Assembly: GCA_024763075.1 (NCBI GenBank)
Contig: JANTGF010000004.1
Span: 30,853 to 94,852, forward strand
Source: Bacteroidales bacterium
GTDB taxonomy: Bacteria; Bacteroidota; Bacteroidia; Bacteroidales; VadinHA17
Direction: 5' to 3'
DNA length: 64,000 nt
Shown here piece after piece: positions 43,989-53,553 of the stretch. Numbering within the stretch: position 1 is the first letter of the stretch; each line of letters begins with the position of its first letter. Under the pieces are notes generated by a model. That model did no database searches. It was not told the DNA's origin and saw only the letters and a program-made list of their open reading frames with translations. Position numbers and translations under genes: made by a program.

Positions 43989-45194
43989 TCATATAATTAC
44001 CCGGGTGGATATCTTTTGTTGACTTTCATCAACTTCTACAACAATATGACCATTGCTTTTATCAGGCATGCAATATCCGGCGGTAAATTCTTTGATGCTT
44101 AGCTTTTGTTGTTGATAGAAAGGAAAAAGGGATTGTTCCAAAGCGTATTGAACTCCGTGGGGCATGCCGTCAGATCCAAAGATCAGGTCTTCTCCGGGGA
44201 CAAATCCCGCTTCATCAATCAGCATCCGGAACGGATTGTTATTCCGGAGATATTTTTCCGGAAGACGGTCGGCATAGTGTCTGGAATCACTATTGAAATT
44301 GGGTTGCATGGATAATTTAATTCCCATTTCTTTTGCTTTAATTGCAGTTTCTTTTGTAATAAACTGACAATGCTCCATACGGATAGTTGGAAGAAAAACT
44401 TTTTGGCTTTTAAACTTTTCCAGAATTCTTACTACCTGTTCTGTAACCAGGTCGCCAATGGCGTGTATGGCAATTGGTTTTCCGGTTTTTTTGATCTTTA
44501 ACAGGAGGTTTTCCAGCTCTTTATCTGTGTAGATCATGATTCCTTTTTCCCCGCTAATAAATCCTTCGCGAATGGTTGCAGTTTTTACCCCCACTGCTCC
44601 GTCAGTAAATACTTTTATTCCTTGGATATGCTCCTGATTTTCTCTGTCCAGTGAATGAAACATTTCCAGATCAGCCCAGATCCGGGTTCTGTCTATGAGT
44701 CCATTTTGGAGAAGTAGCTGTATAAACTTTTCATCAGGTAAGAGTAATTCTTCAGCATACCAGATCCCTTTTGTTACAAGGAAGTCATCATAGAATGATT
44801 TTATTTGATCTGTGGTTGATGTGACAAGGCCGGCAATGAATTTTGTTATTTTGTCAAGATTCCGCTCTATCCAGTTTGTTTTATCAATGTTTGAGATCAC
44901 TTCTGTGTGAGAGCTGTATAAAATATCCCGGGCCGGTTTATTTACCAGAAAACTGTGAAACGAAAGGTTGCAGATGATAAGTGGAGGCAGCCTGTCCAGT
45001 TCTTTATCATCAAAACTATAGAAACTGCTGTTCCATCCATAAACGACTGTGATTTCATTTTTACTTTGGCTCATCTGTGTGAGAGCCTGCTCTTTATTCA
45101 GAACGGACCTCAGGTTAATGCACTGATTAAGTGATGAATATACACATGGATGGGTATGGTGATCTCGTAATAATGGGATTTTGATCTTTTTCAT
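43989..45194 (-). CDS. YtcJ-like amidohydrolase
   Basis: 401 residues without signal peptide, so cytoplasmic. Amidohydrolase-3 family: metal site RDHHTHP near the N-terminus, GIKVFTDGAVGVKTA (normally preceding the catalytic site), IAIHAIGDLVTEQVV, RMEHCQFI and FGSDGMPHG with the catalytic aspartate. Shorter than typical YtcJ (about 530), with a reduced N-terminal beta-sandwich. Substrates of the family are amides or imides, rarely known. It lies between the two oppositely oriented sulfatase clusters and is separated from the SGNH gene by 170 AT-rich bases. Confidence 0.82.
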   Translation of the reverse strand: MKKIKIPLLRDHHTHPCVYSSLNQCINLRSVLNKEQALTQMSQSKNEITVVYGWNSSFYSFDDKELDRLPPLIICNLSFHSFLVNKPARDILYSSHTEVISNIDKTNWIERNLDKITKFIAGLVTSTTDQIKSFYDDFLVTKGIWYAEELLLPDEKFIQLLLQNGLIDRTRIWADLEMFHSLDRENQEHIQGIKVFTDGAVGVKTATIREGFISGEKGIMIYTDKELENLLLKIKKTGKPIAIHAIGDLVTEQVVRILEKFKSQKVFLPTIRMEHCQFITKETAIKAKEMGIKLSMQPNFNSDSRHYADRLPEKYLRNNNPFRMLIDEAGFVPGEDLIFGSDGMPHGVQYALEQSLFPFYQQQKLSIKEFTAGYCMPDKSNGHIVVEVDESQQKISTRVII

Positions 45195-45364
45195 TATGTA
45201 AATCAGAAAATACTTCCACTCTGATAATTCATTAATATCATTGAAGTGTAGATGTAATTCATTATCTGTGAATATGTTAAGTTTATTTAATTACAAGAAA
45301 AAATATTTTGTAATACAAGGAAATGCAGGTAATTTTTTAATAAAGCTATTAATTATCTCCAAAA

Positions 45365-47935
45365 TTATCTTACTTTATTCACAAAAAAGTACCTGAGCAC
45401 ACAGAGATTTCCAACACTATTTGGATTTCTGTCAGGTGAAATTTTAACCTGCAATGTGTGCTTTCCGGGTTCAAGGCCATCAGCAAGCATATATGGCCAG
45501 GGTAAATAAAGGTGAGAACTGTGTTTCGTGAAAAGGTCTTTTGTCTGCCATTCTCCTTTATCAATGCGGTACTCAATAATGCCGGCATCGGGCCCGGCTG
45601 CCGGGATAATTCCCACAGCATTTCCTTCAAATGTAAGCTTTAGGATTTTTCCCGGATAATTTCCAACCAGCATGGGAACATGAGTGTAATTGTTCCGGGT
45701 ACCTGCCTTAATTGCAGGAATCCAGTTCTCCGTATATACCCAGCCTTTCACTGCTTTTACTTCTTTTGCAGGAATCAGAATTCCATTATCATAACAAACC
45801 TGATCTAATTTCTGAGGGAGGATATAATCAAGGACCTTATCATCATCTGCCACATAACCATTCCATGCATCTTCCATAAAAGAGATCATGGAACGGGCAT
45901 AGACACCCTGACCGAAAGGGGAGGGGTGAAGGTTCTTAAAATCGTCCTTCCAGGTGAATTCACCTGCATTGATCCTGTCGGTTACTTCTTTAGCGAGATT
46001 CAGTGCCGGGATATTATAATACGCTGCAATCAGATCATGATACCGGATGATCGATGGGGTTTTACCCTGATTGTAATCTTTTATTTTTGAAGGGTCAACA
46101 AAATACATAAATACAAGATCCGTTGTCAGGTCAACATTTCTCATGTGTCGTACAATTCCTTCCATGGATCTCAATATTTCTGATTCGGGTCTTCCTTTTC
46201 CACCGTCATTTACTGCTGCTTCCACAAAAAGAAGGTCAACCGGTCCGTTTTTCAGGATATCCCTTTTAAGCCGGAAAGCATCGCTGGTTGAACCCATGGA
46301 GGGAATGCCTGCAGAAATAAAATCAAATTCCGTATCGGGAAAACGGTTTTGAATATAAGCCATCAGACTATCACGCCAACCTCCATTATAGGTGATTGAT
46401 CCTCCCAGAAATGCTACTCTGCCTTTCTTTTCCTTTTCAAACTTTATAAAGGAGTTTCTTATTCCACCCCGCATTTTGTGGTAAGCAGAGGGTTTAAGTT
46501 TAGCTTTTGGCAGTTTTGTATAATATTGAATAAAATTAGCTCCTAACCCGGGAGTTTCAATAACAAAATGATGTCCCCATAAATCCTGTTTTCCTTCTGT
46601 GCAGGGAACGACCTTTGCAATTCCTCCAAGTTTTACATAACGGTTAATTAAAAGCATGGTATTTTCATCTGCCGGTACAACCCTGTCATTCAAGCCAATC
46701 ATGTGTAGCACGGGCACTTTGGCTTTTGCCAGTACATCTAAACTGTCAATCGGATTATTGAGGTAAGCTTTTGCTTCTTCATCTGAGCTGAAACCATATT
46801 CAATTTTCAGTCTATTCCAGTCAGATTCACTACCTTTGCCTTTTCCAAAACCACCCGGCCAACTCTTAAAATCACAAACAGGTGCTTCTGCATAAATGCA
46901 GTTTACTTTATCCGGATTTTGTTTTGCCCAGTTATAAATAAACAGACCTCCACGGCTTACTCCTTCCAAAGAAACTTTTGCATTAAAATGCTGAATGCTA
47001 ACGAGGTAATTATAAAAGCGGTTCCAGATATGCATTGCACGCGGGCTTCCATACATATTATCGGTATTTATGTATGCGATATGGTATCCTTCCGATAACA
47101 GGATGCTGTCCATTTCGGTATGCCATCCGGGAAAGCGGGCCCTCCATATCCACGGGTTTCCATTCAGGGCTTCTTCAGGAACCACAAAAAATGCCTGACG
47201 TCCGTAAAAATCAAAACTGTATTTTTCAAATCCTTTCCATACAGATTTTAGTCCGGGCAACTCCTGATTGACTAATCGTCCGGGCTTCCCTGTGATCTGG
47301 TGGTAAATGATCTTTGCCATTTCCCCGGCTCCTTCCGCATTAGGGTGGATATGATCAGGAAAAAGATTCCCTTTGCCTGTAAAGGGATTGTACAAATCAA
47401 CAAGTGTCAGTTTATTCTTATCAGCAATCTTTTTGACCATTGGATTTACTTCATTTCTTACAATAGAATCTGTAATTCCCCATCGGGTTTGAAAAACCGG
47501 TACAGCCTGAATCAGATATATTTTCGGTTTGGATACCAGCGTATCAAAAGAAGTGATCATTTTATTGTAATCTGCCTCAAATTCATCTTTGTATTTCCAG
47601 TTTTGAGGCTTACTGTCATTGGTTCCAAGCTTAATGATGACAATGTCAGGTTTCCAGCTTATCGCATAAAAAAACATGTCTTCCTTCATATAAGGATAAT
47701 CTCCTTTCAAAAGCATAGTTCTGCCAGAATAGCCGTAATTCCGGACTTCATAACCATTGCCCAGCATTCTTCCCAGTTGGGCAGGATAGGAATCCCTGAT
47801 TCGGTCTTTTATTCCATCCCCATAAGTAATGCTGTTACCGATACAGGCTACTTTAACCGTTTTTGTATTTTGTCCATGAATACTGACATTCAGGAAGAGG
47901 CTTAAGGTGATTAGCCAGATAAATTTGGTTCTCAT
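45365..47935 (-). CDS. three-domain hydrolase: SGNH - alpha/beta hydrolase - SGNH
   Basis: 856 residues with a Sec signal (MRTKFIWLITLSLFLNVSIHG). Domain 1 (about 27-217) is an SGNH/GDSL esterase: Ser35 in CIGNSITYGDG, GTNDS, Asp194/His197 in PDHIHPNAEG. Domain 2 (about 225-478) is an alpha/beta hydrolase with nucleophile Ser327 in EGVSRGG, Asp in GLNDRVVP and His in GHHFVIETPG. Domain 3 (about 485-735) is a second SGNH domain: Ser513 in FLGGSITYNGG, VEAAVNDGG, and LHPSPFGQGVYA. A beta-rich C-terminal module follows. All three appear catalytically intact. Probable role is removing acyl esters (acetyl or similar) from the glycan. Transcribed after the GH43-GH29 gene, 25 bases away. Confidence 0.85.
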   Translation of the reverse strand: MRTKFIWLITLSLFLNVSIHGQNTKTVKVACIGNSITYGDGIKDRIRDSYPAQLGRMLGNGYEVRNYGYSGRTMLLKGDYPYMKEDMFFYAISWKPDIVIIKLGTNDSKPQNWKYKDEFEADYNKMITSFDTLVSKPKIYLIQAVPVFQTRWGITDSIVRNEVNPMVKKIADKNKLTLVDLYNPFTGKGNLFPDHIHPNAEGAGEMAKIIYHQITGKPGRLVNQELPGLKSVWKGFEKYSFDFYGRQAFFVVPEEALNGNPWIWRARFPGWHTEMDSILLSEGYHIAYINTDNMYGSPRAMHIWNRFYNYLVSIQHFNAKVSLEGVSRGGLFIYNWAKQNPDKVNCIYAEAPVCDFKSWPGGFGKGKGSESDWNRLKIEYGFSSDEEAKAYLNNPIDSLDVLAKAKVPVLHMIGLNDRVVPADENTMLLINRYVKLGGIAKVVPCTEGKQDLWGHHFVIETPGLGANFIQYYTKLPKAKLKPSAYHKMRGGIRNSFIKFEKEKKGRVAFLGGSITYNGGWRDSLMAYIQNRFPDTEFDFISAGIPSMGSTSDAFRLKRDILKNGPVDLLFVEAAVNDGGKGRPESEILRSMEGIVRHMRNVDLTTDLVFMYFVDPSKIKDYNQGKTPSIIRYHDLIAAYYNIPALNLAKEVTDRINAGEFTWKDDFKNLHPSPFGQGVYARSMISFMEDAWNGYVADDDKVLDYILPQKLDQVCYDNGILIPAKEVKAVKGWVYTENWIPAIKAGTRNNYTHVPMLVGNYPGKILKLTFEGNAVGIIPAAGPDAGIIEYRIDKGEWQTKDLFTKHSSHLYLPWPYMLADGLEPGKHTLQVKISPDRNPNSVGNLCVLRYFFVNKVR

Positions 47936-47960
47936 GATTTGTTTATGATTTTAAATGTTA

Positions 47961-50330
47961 TTATTCCTGTGATTCAATAAAATATGTACTGAAAGTTTTT
48001 ATGATGGGTTGGTTGCGATATTCATTTATAATTAACCGGACTTTATTGGTAGGTACTTTGCCAAAGGGCTGAATGCGTTTTTGCCCAATGGATTCTCCTT
48101 CACAAACCAGCTGCCATTTTCCGTCCACACGGGCTTCCACCTTATATGAGCGTACCCGTTCCCCTGATTTAATATCCTCCTGAAGGACAATGCAATTGAT
48201 ATAGTGTTTTTCCGGAGTTTTGAGAAAGAATTTTGTTCCATTGCCAGATTTAGTAGCGATAGGGCTGGAAAAGCTTTTTCTGATTCTATCCCCGAATTCC
48301 TTTAATCTATTTACATCTCCTTCCGGTAGCAGTCCGTGAGGATCAGGAGTAAGTCCTAAAATCAGGGTGGAATTCCTCCCTACAGACTTGTAATACATAT
48401 CAACCAGCTTATCCACCGGATACAGATTCTCTTCATCCCCGGGTTCCCAGAACCATTCATGCCGTCCATTGATTCCACGGAGTGGGGCATCTGACATGGC
48501 AGGCATCCAGTATTTGCCATCCGGATCACCATGTTTTAATAAGGTTATTTTCTCTGACGGTGTGTTTCCGGCATGTGAATAAAAATTAGGGAAGGTAGCC
48601 CAGCATGGATATCCAACGGTGCCTGACTCAGATCCTCCCCAACGGGCTTCAGCCAGCTGGGAGTTATGGTAAAACAGACAATTGGGCTGGTACTGCTGAA
48701 TAATGGGCAGTACATCCGGAGCTCCGTTATCGGGATGGTCGGCGCCACCATCAAACCATATTTCAAACAGATCTCCGTAGCGGGTACAAATTTCCTTGAC
48801 CATTCCTTCCACCATTTTATTGTAATAGGCCTGGCGGTTTTTTTGAAAATCACCTTCACCGTTTACTTTAAAATTATGCACTCCAAAGAATGAATTCCAG
48901 CGAATTCCCAGATAAATGCCGGGTTTGATGCCATATTTCCGGCATGAATTTACAAAATCCCTGACCAGATCGCCTTTTCCGTCTTTCCATTCCACTGCTT
49001 TTAAACAATAGGGATTCACATCAGACTGGTATAGCGCAAAACCTGTTTCATGGGTGGCTGTGAGGAGGGCAAATTTTGCTCCGGCATCTTTTGCTGCTTT
49101 GATCCATTGATCCGTATCCAGTTTGTCAGGCTTGAACAACTGGTAATCCGGGAAAGGAGATATTCGGTTATTCCCCTGTCCATACCTCTTTCCGTCAAAA
49201 ACGTGTAAATCATAATGGAATACCACACCCAATTCAGCTTCCTGCCATGCCAGTTGATGCTTGTTCGGAACCGGATATTTGCTTTCTTTCACCGGAATAA
49301 ATACGCAGTAGGATTCGTTCCCTTTTTTAACAGCAAGGCTTAACACTTTTGGCTCATCGTTTTCTGTGTAAACAAAGGGCCGTTCCAATCGGTCAGTTTT
49401 TATTGTATCCCCGCTTTGCATGGGAATGAATTTCGGCATCAAAACATATTCCGTTGCCTTTTCCCAGTTGATCCCTTCTGCCGAACTGACCATGCCGATA
49501 AATGTATGTGCATGAAATACGCCGTAATAATAATCTCTTTTATGATCATACCACAGGGACATATCTTCTGTATCAAGGTAATCAATCACTGGTTTTGGCT
49601 GGATGACAAAAGGTCCAGTTGGGGAATTTGAAATAGCCATTGCCTGGTTACGGATAAATCGTTTTTCATTTGGCTTATCTCCTTTTACAATCAGGTAATA
49701 CTTGCTATCCTTTCCCTTGGTAATGGCCGGATTTACGCTTAAGGTAGTTATAGGGCCTGATGGTTCGATGAGTGGTTTGTCCATCCTTTCCCAGGGGCCG
49801 TTAATGGATGTTGCCACTGCAACTCCGGTTCGCTGATTCGGGCGTAAGATTTTCCAGTTGGGATGTGAATATCCCGTATGTGCAGTTTCAATCAGATCCT
49901 GTTCGGTATAATCTTTACCTCCCAGGTTGGTGGAAACGTAGTAAAGATAATATTTCCCATCAAAGTATTTGATTTTCGGGTTATGGGCTGTAATGGCATC
50001 CCAATGTCCCCTGCCATGGCTTTTTAGTATCGTTTCTCTATATTTCCAGGGTCCGGCCGGGCTTTTTGAAATGGCGTGGGCAATTTCAGAATGAGTGAGC
50101 CAGCCATAAAAGCTGTATTCTTTTTTCCATCGTGAATAAAAGAGATGGTATTTCCCGTCCTTTCCTTTCAGTATGGAAGAACCCCAGTTGTAATATCCTT
50201 CTGTTTTAAGAATATTCTCCGGAGAAATGGCCTGCAAACGGTCTTTAAAAAACAGTTTGTCAGGATGTTCCTGGGATCTTGCTGTCAGTGAGAATGTTAT
50301 AACTGTGAGGAGAATCTGTATTTTATACAT
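47961..50330 (-). CDS. GH43-like five-bladed propeller fused to GH29 alpha-L-fucosidase
   Basis: 789 residues with signal peptide (MYKIQILLTVITFSLTARSQ). Residues about 30-350 form a five-bladed propeller of the GH43/GH117/GH130 superfamily (WGSSILKGKDGKYHLFYSRW, HNPKIKYFDGKYYLYYVSTN, NPAITKGKDSKYYLIVKG, DMSLWYDHKRDYYYGVFH). Residues about 360-690 are a GH29 domain with HETGFALYQSDVNPY, KYGIKPGIYLGIRW and nucleophile Asp527 in LFEIWFDGGAD. About 100 C-terminal residues look like a carbohydrate-binding/F5-8-type sandwich (YKVEARVDGKWQLVCEG). Either one enzyme cutting two linkages or a propeller used for substrate binding; both catalytic sites cannot be verified by eye. Confidence 0.85.
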   Translation of the reverse strand: MYKIQILLTVITFSLTARSQEHPDKLFFKDRLQAISPENILKTEGYYNWGSSILKGKDGKYHLFYSRWKKEYSFYGWLTHSEIAHAISKSPAGPWKYRETILKSHGRGHWDAITAHNPKIKYFDGKYYLYYVSTNLGGKDYTEQDLIETAHTGYSHPNWKILRPNQRTGVAVATSINGPWERMDKPLIEPSGPITTLSVNPAITKGKDSKYYLIVKGDKPNEKRFIRNQAMAISNSPTGPFVIQPKPVIDYLDTEDMSLWYDHKRDYYYGVFHAHTFIGMVSSAEGINWEKATEYVLMPKFIPMQSGDTIKTDRLERPFVYTENDEPKVLSLAVKKGNESYCVFIPVKESKYPVPNKHQLAWQEAELGVVFHYDLHVFDGKRYGQGNNRISPFPDYQLFKPDKLDTDQWIKAAKDAGAKFALLTATHETGFALYQSDVNPYCLKAVEWKDGKGDLVRDFVNSCRKYGIKPGIYLGIRWNSFFGVHNFKVNGEGDFQKNRQAYYNKMVEGMVKEICTRYGDLFEIWFDGGADHPDNGAPDVLPIIQQYQPNCLFYHNSQLAEARWGGSESGTVGYPCWATFPNFYSHAGNTPSEKITLLKHGDPDGKYWMPAMSDAPLRGINGRHEWFWEPGDEENLYPVDKLVDMYYKSVGRNSTLILGLTPDPHGLLPEGDVNRLKEFGDRIRKSFSSPIATKSGNGTKFFLKTPEKHYINCIVLQEDIKSGERVRSYKVEARVDGKWQLVCEGESIGQKRIQPFGKVPTNKVRLIINEYRNQPIIKTFSTYFIESQE

Positions 50331-50383
50331 GAGTTTGAATTATAGTATTTGTGGAAAGCAAACTTAATAAAAAATGAACTAAA

Positions 50384-51997
50384 TTACTCCGAAAGAAACT
50401 GATCCTTGATTTTTCGTTTGACTTTCATTTCTTTTGCCCATTCTTTATATTTTTTCAACATATCTTTTGCAATTTCCGGTTCTTCCTGTGCCAGGTTATG
50501 CAATTCAGCCCGGTCATTTTCAAGATTGTAGAGGGCCCATTCTCCGTTACCCTCTTTTTGTTGTGAAACCAGTTTCCGGTTTTTATGCATTACAGCCATA
50601 TTTCCGTAATGTTCCCAAAAGATATATGCATGTCCCGGTCTGTTTTTTCCTTCAAAGACAGGAAGTAAAGATTTCCCCTGAAGCGGAATAATGGGATTTT
50701 CATTATAAGTTTTCGGATACTGAGCTTTCGCAACGTCAATGATTGTTGCCGTTATATCAAATATGATTCCCCTGTTATTAAGGATTGCCCCCTGATTTTT
50801 GATTTTTTCAGGCCAGTGAACAATAAAAGGGGTTGAAATACCTCCTTCATACACCCACTGTTTATAATACCGGAAAGGAGTGTTGGATGCATTGGCCCAG
50901 CCCCTGCCGTAAGACTGGTAGGAATCTACCGTTCCAGGGTCAATGTCATTCTTCCAGAAGTTGGTTCCGTAAACTCCTGTTTCAGCACATCCTCCGTTAT
51001 CAGAAAGGAACATGATCAGGGTATTCTCATAATTTCCGGTTTCTTTTAGTTTTGCAATTATTTTGCCAATTCCCTGATCCATCCGGTCGATCTGAGCCGC
51101 ATAAACATTCATCTTTTTGGTCATGAGTTCTTTATGTTCTGCATCTGCCCATGCAGGGACTTTGGGGTCACGGGGAGATAGTTGCATGGATTCATCAATA
51201 ATTCCCATTTCTTTCATCCTTTCGTACCGTTCTTCCCTTATTTTATCCCAGCCAACGGAATATCTCCCTTTGTATTTTGCAATATCTTCGGGCAGGGCAT
51301 GGAGTGGCCAGTGGGGTGCCGTATATGCCACATACATGAAAAATGGATGTTCTGCATTTTTTCTGTTCTCGAGGGATTTTACCGCATGTTCTGTAATGGC
51401 ATCCGTCATATAAAAACCTTCTTTGGGAGGTAAATATTCTTCGTTTCCCACGGCAAAATGACGTTTTACGCCCTTAAACTTGGTGCGGGTGATATCAAAA
51501 TAGTTTGCTGCACCGCTGATCAGTCCGTAATATTCATCAAATCCCCTGTCCATTGGCCAATCAGGGTGTTCTTCCCCGACATGCCATTTACCTGTCATGG
51601 AACAGTAATAGCCGGCTTCTTTTAATACTTCTGCGATAGTTACGGTATGTTTGCTTAAGTAACCTTGGTAGGAACCCGGTTCAGAATTACTCTTATCCTT
51701 CACCATTTCTCCCATGCCGGCCTGATGAGGATAAACACCTGTTAACAGGGAAGCACGGGAAGGACAGCATCTTGCCGCATTGTAAAAATGGGTAAAACGG
51801 AGCCCTTCATTTGCCAGTGCATCAATGTTTGGGGTATGAATTTCACTGCCATAGCAACCCAGGTCAGAATAACCCATGTCATCTGCCATAATAAGAAGAA
51901 TGTTGGGTCGCTGATCGATGCTTTTTTCCCTGCATCCTGTATAGATGAGTAAAACGAATAGGAAAATGATAAATAAAGGGAATCTAAAATTTCTCAT
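50384..51997 (-). CDS. arylsulfatase (lipoprotein)
   Basis: 537 residues with lipobox (YTGC, Cys22). Formylglycine site C77-C-P-S-R in NAARCCPSRASLLTGVYPHQAGMG, the sequence type of arylsulfatase A-like enzymes. Metal site ILLIMADDMGYSDLGCYGSEI, GKWHVGEEHPDWPMDRGFDEYYG, FLSDNGGCAETG. Normal length. Second gene of the leftward cluster: 5 bases after the lactonase and 53 bases before the GH43-GH29 gene, so probably one transcript. Its specificity loops differ from the rightward sulfatases. Confidence 0.95.
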   Translation of the reverse strand: MRNFRFPLFIIFLFVLLIYTGCREKSIDQRPNILLIMADDMGYSDLGCYGSEIHTPNIDALANEGLRFTHFYNAARCCPSRASLLTGVYPHQAGMGEMVKDKSNSEPGSYQGYLSKHTVTIAEVLKEAGYYCSMTGKWHVGEEHPDWPMDRGFDEYYGLISGAANYFDITRTKFKGVKRHFAVGNEEYLPPKEGFYMTDAITEHAVKSLENRKNAEHPFFMYVAYTAPHWPLHALPEDIAKYKGRYSVGWDKIREERYERMKEMGIIDESMQLSPRDPKVPAWADAEHKELMTKKMNVYAAQIDRMDQGIGKIIAKLKETGNYENTLIMFLSDNGGCAETGVYGTNFWKNDIDPGTVDSYQSYGRGWANASNTPFRYYKQWVYEGGISTPFIVHWPEKIKNQGAILNNRGIIFDITATIIDVAKAQYPKTYNENPIIPLQGKSLLPVFEGKNRPGHAYIFWEHYGNMAVMHKNRKLVSQQKEGNGEWALYNLENDRAELHNLAQEEPEIAKDMLKKYKEWAKEMKVKRKIKDQFLSE

Positions 51998-52002
51998 ATC
52001 AA

Positions 52003-53112
52003 TTATTTCTTAATGAATTTAATGCATTGTGGTAAGGCTATACCCGAAATTTCCTGATTTCCGGATAATATTCCGTTATGTTTGTCAATTTTAAAAGTAA
52101 TGATATTTTCTGAACGTTTATTTGCAACAAGAAGGTAGCTGCCTCCGGGACTGACAAAGAAGTTTCTGGGAACATTTCCACCTGAAGGGAAATAACCGAT
52201 TAACTCCGGTTCACCATCTTTTCCCGTTTTAAAGGCTGTAATGCTATTGTGACCACGATTGGATGCATATAAAAATCTTCCGTCGGGAGTAAGGTGAATA
52301 TCAGCTGATTTATTAAATCCCGTAAATTCTTCAGGTAATAGTTTTTTTGTTTCTATCTCACTCAGTTTTCCGGTCAATTTGCTCCAGTTGTATGCTGTTA
52401 CAGTCGAATTCAACTCATTCAATACATAAATATATTTCCCGTTGGGGTGAAATTCAAAATGTCTCGGACCAGCCCCCGGATGTAATTTTATGCTGGTTGA
52501 ATGGTTCTCATTCAGGAAACCGGTTTCTTCATTAAAGGGATAAACGTAAATCTTATCGGCACCCAGATCGGTAACCAGTACAAATTTATTATCCGGGGAA
52601 GAAAGAATCATATGCGGATGCGCACTTTTTTGACGATCTGTATTGACAGATGATCCTAAATGATGAATTGTCTGATGAATCTTCCCAAGATGCATGTCCG
52701 GATCCACAGGAAATACATTTATTGTTCCTCCCCCGTAGTTTGCAACAAAAACCCATTTTCCGGTGTTATCTGTTGAAACATAACAGGGTCCTCCAGTAAC
52801 AGGCTGAGAATTGATCAGCTTAATTTCGCCGGTCTCCCCGGATACAGTGAAAGCAACTATTTCCCCGTTTCCGACTGAGTATAAATACTTTCCGTTGGGA
52901 GAAGGATTCAGGTAGGAAGAAACTTTAATGCTTTCAGTTTTCCCTGTAAACTTCATGTTTCCCGTTTGTTCATTAAATGAATAAAGGTAGATACCTGCAT
53001 TATCTTTTGGGGAAGCAGATGAGACGTACACACAATACTCCTGAGCATTCATCTTTGCCGCCATAAAAAACAAAGTGGTTGCAAGAATAGCGAAGCATTT
53101 AATTTTAAACAT
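52003..53112 (-). CDS. lactonase family protein (7-bladed propeller, Pgl/YbhE-like)
   Basis: About 369 residues from ATG at 53112 (MFKIKCFAILATTLFF), a normal signal peptide; a longer in-frame start at 53160 would place 16 residues before it. The mature chain is a lactonase-type seven-bladed propeller: VYVSSASPKDNAGIYLYSF, LNPSPNGKYLYSVGNG, GGPCYVSTDNTGKWVFVANYGGG, HPHMILSSPDNKFVLVTDLGADK, GPRHFEFHPNGKYIYVLNE. YbhE homologues hydrolyse 6-phosphogluconolactone, but an exported one in a fucan-type cluster more likely acts on a sugar lactone (for example fuconolactone). That role is inferred. Confidence 0.85.
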   Translation of the reverse strand: MFKIKCFAILATTLFFMAAKMNAQEYCVYVSSASPKDNAGIYLYSFNEQTGNMKFTGKTESIKVSSYLNPSPNGKYLYSVGNGEIVAFTVSGETGEIKLINSQPVTGGPCYVSTDNTGKWVFVANYGGGTINVFPVDPDMHLGKIHQTIHHLGSSVNTDRQKSAHPHMILSSPDNKFVLVTDLGADKIYVYPFNEETGFLNENHSTSIKLHPGAGPRHFEFHPNGKYIYVLNELNSTVTAYNWSKLTGKLSEIETKKLLPEEFTGFNKSADIHLTPDGRFLYASNRGHNSITAFKTGKDGEPELIGYFPSGGNVPRNFFVSPGGSYLLVANKRSENIITFKIDKHNGILSGNQEISGIALPQCIKFIKK

Positions 53113-53197
53113 CTGAATTTTATTTATTTGTGTCACAAGATTGTTTGGAGAATGGAACATAAATTAAGTAAAATATTTTCAGGGTAATTTCATAAAA

Positions 53198-53205
53198 CAA
53201 AGGTA
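53198..53205 (-). promoter_or_regulatory. predicted -7 box for the leftward island operon
   Basis: Minus-strand TACCTTTG matches TAnnTTTG, 85 bases upstream of the chosen lactonase start. The remaining 393-base divergent gap (53161-53553) is very AT-rich and shows no other clear element. Confidence 0.45.
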
Positions 53206-53553
53206 TCGAATAATTCTAATTTTGTACTAAAACTGGATTCAGGTTAATTCAAAAATACCTTAATTATTACTAATATAGATTGTTTTCAGTTATTTTGATA
53301 TCCTTCGTAGATTCAAAGCTAAAGAGATACTGATAGTTTTATTTTTAAAAAATGGGTTATCAAATTCACAAAATAAGATATTTTATATTAATAAAAAATT
53401 ACCCTAATACTATGATAGTAGAGTAGAAACAAATTTTGTTAAATCTCGTAGAACTTCTAATACCCAGTTAAATGAGAAATAATCATGTACTTATTAGATG
53501 CAAGGTGCAGATATATGCATGTTTTTTAAAAAATTATTTTAATACTCCATATT

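Noticed and set aside
36000-53200. SusC/SusD pair in the glycan island
   Set aside because: No TonB-dependent receptor or SusD-like gene was found on either strand.
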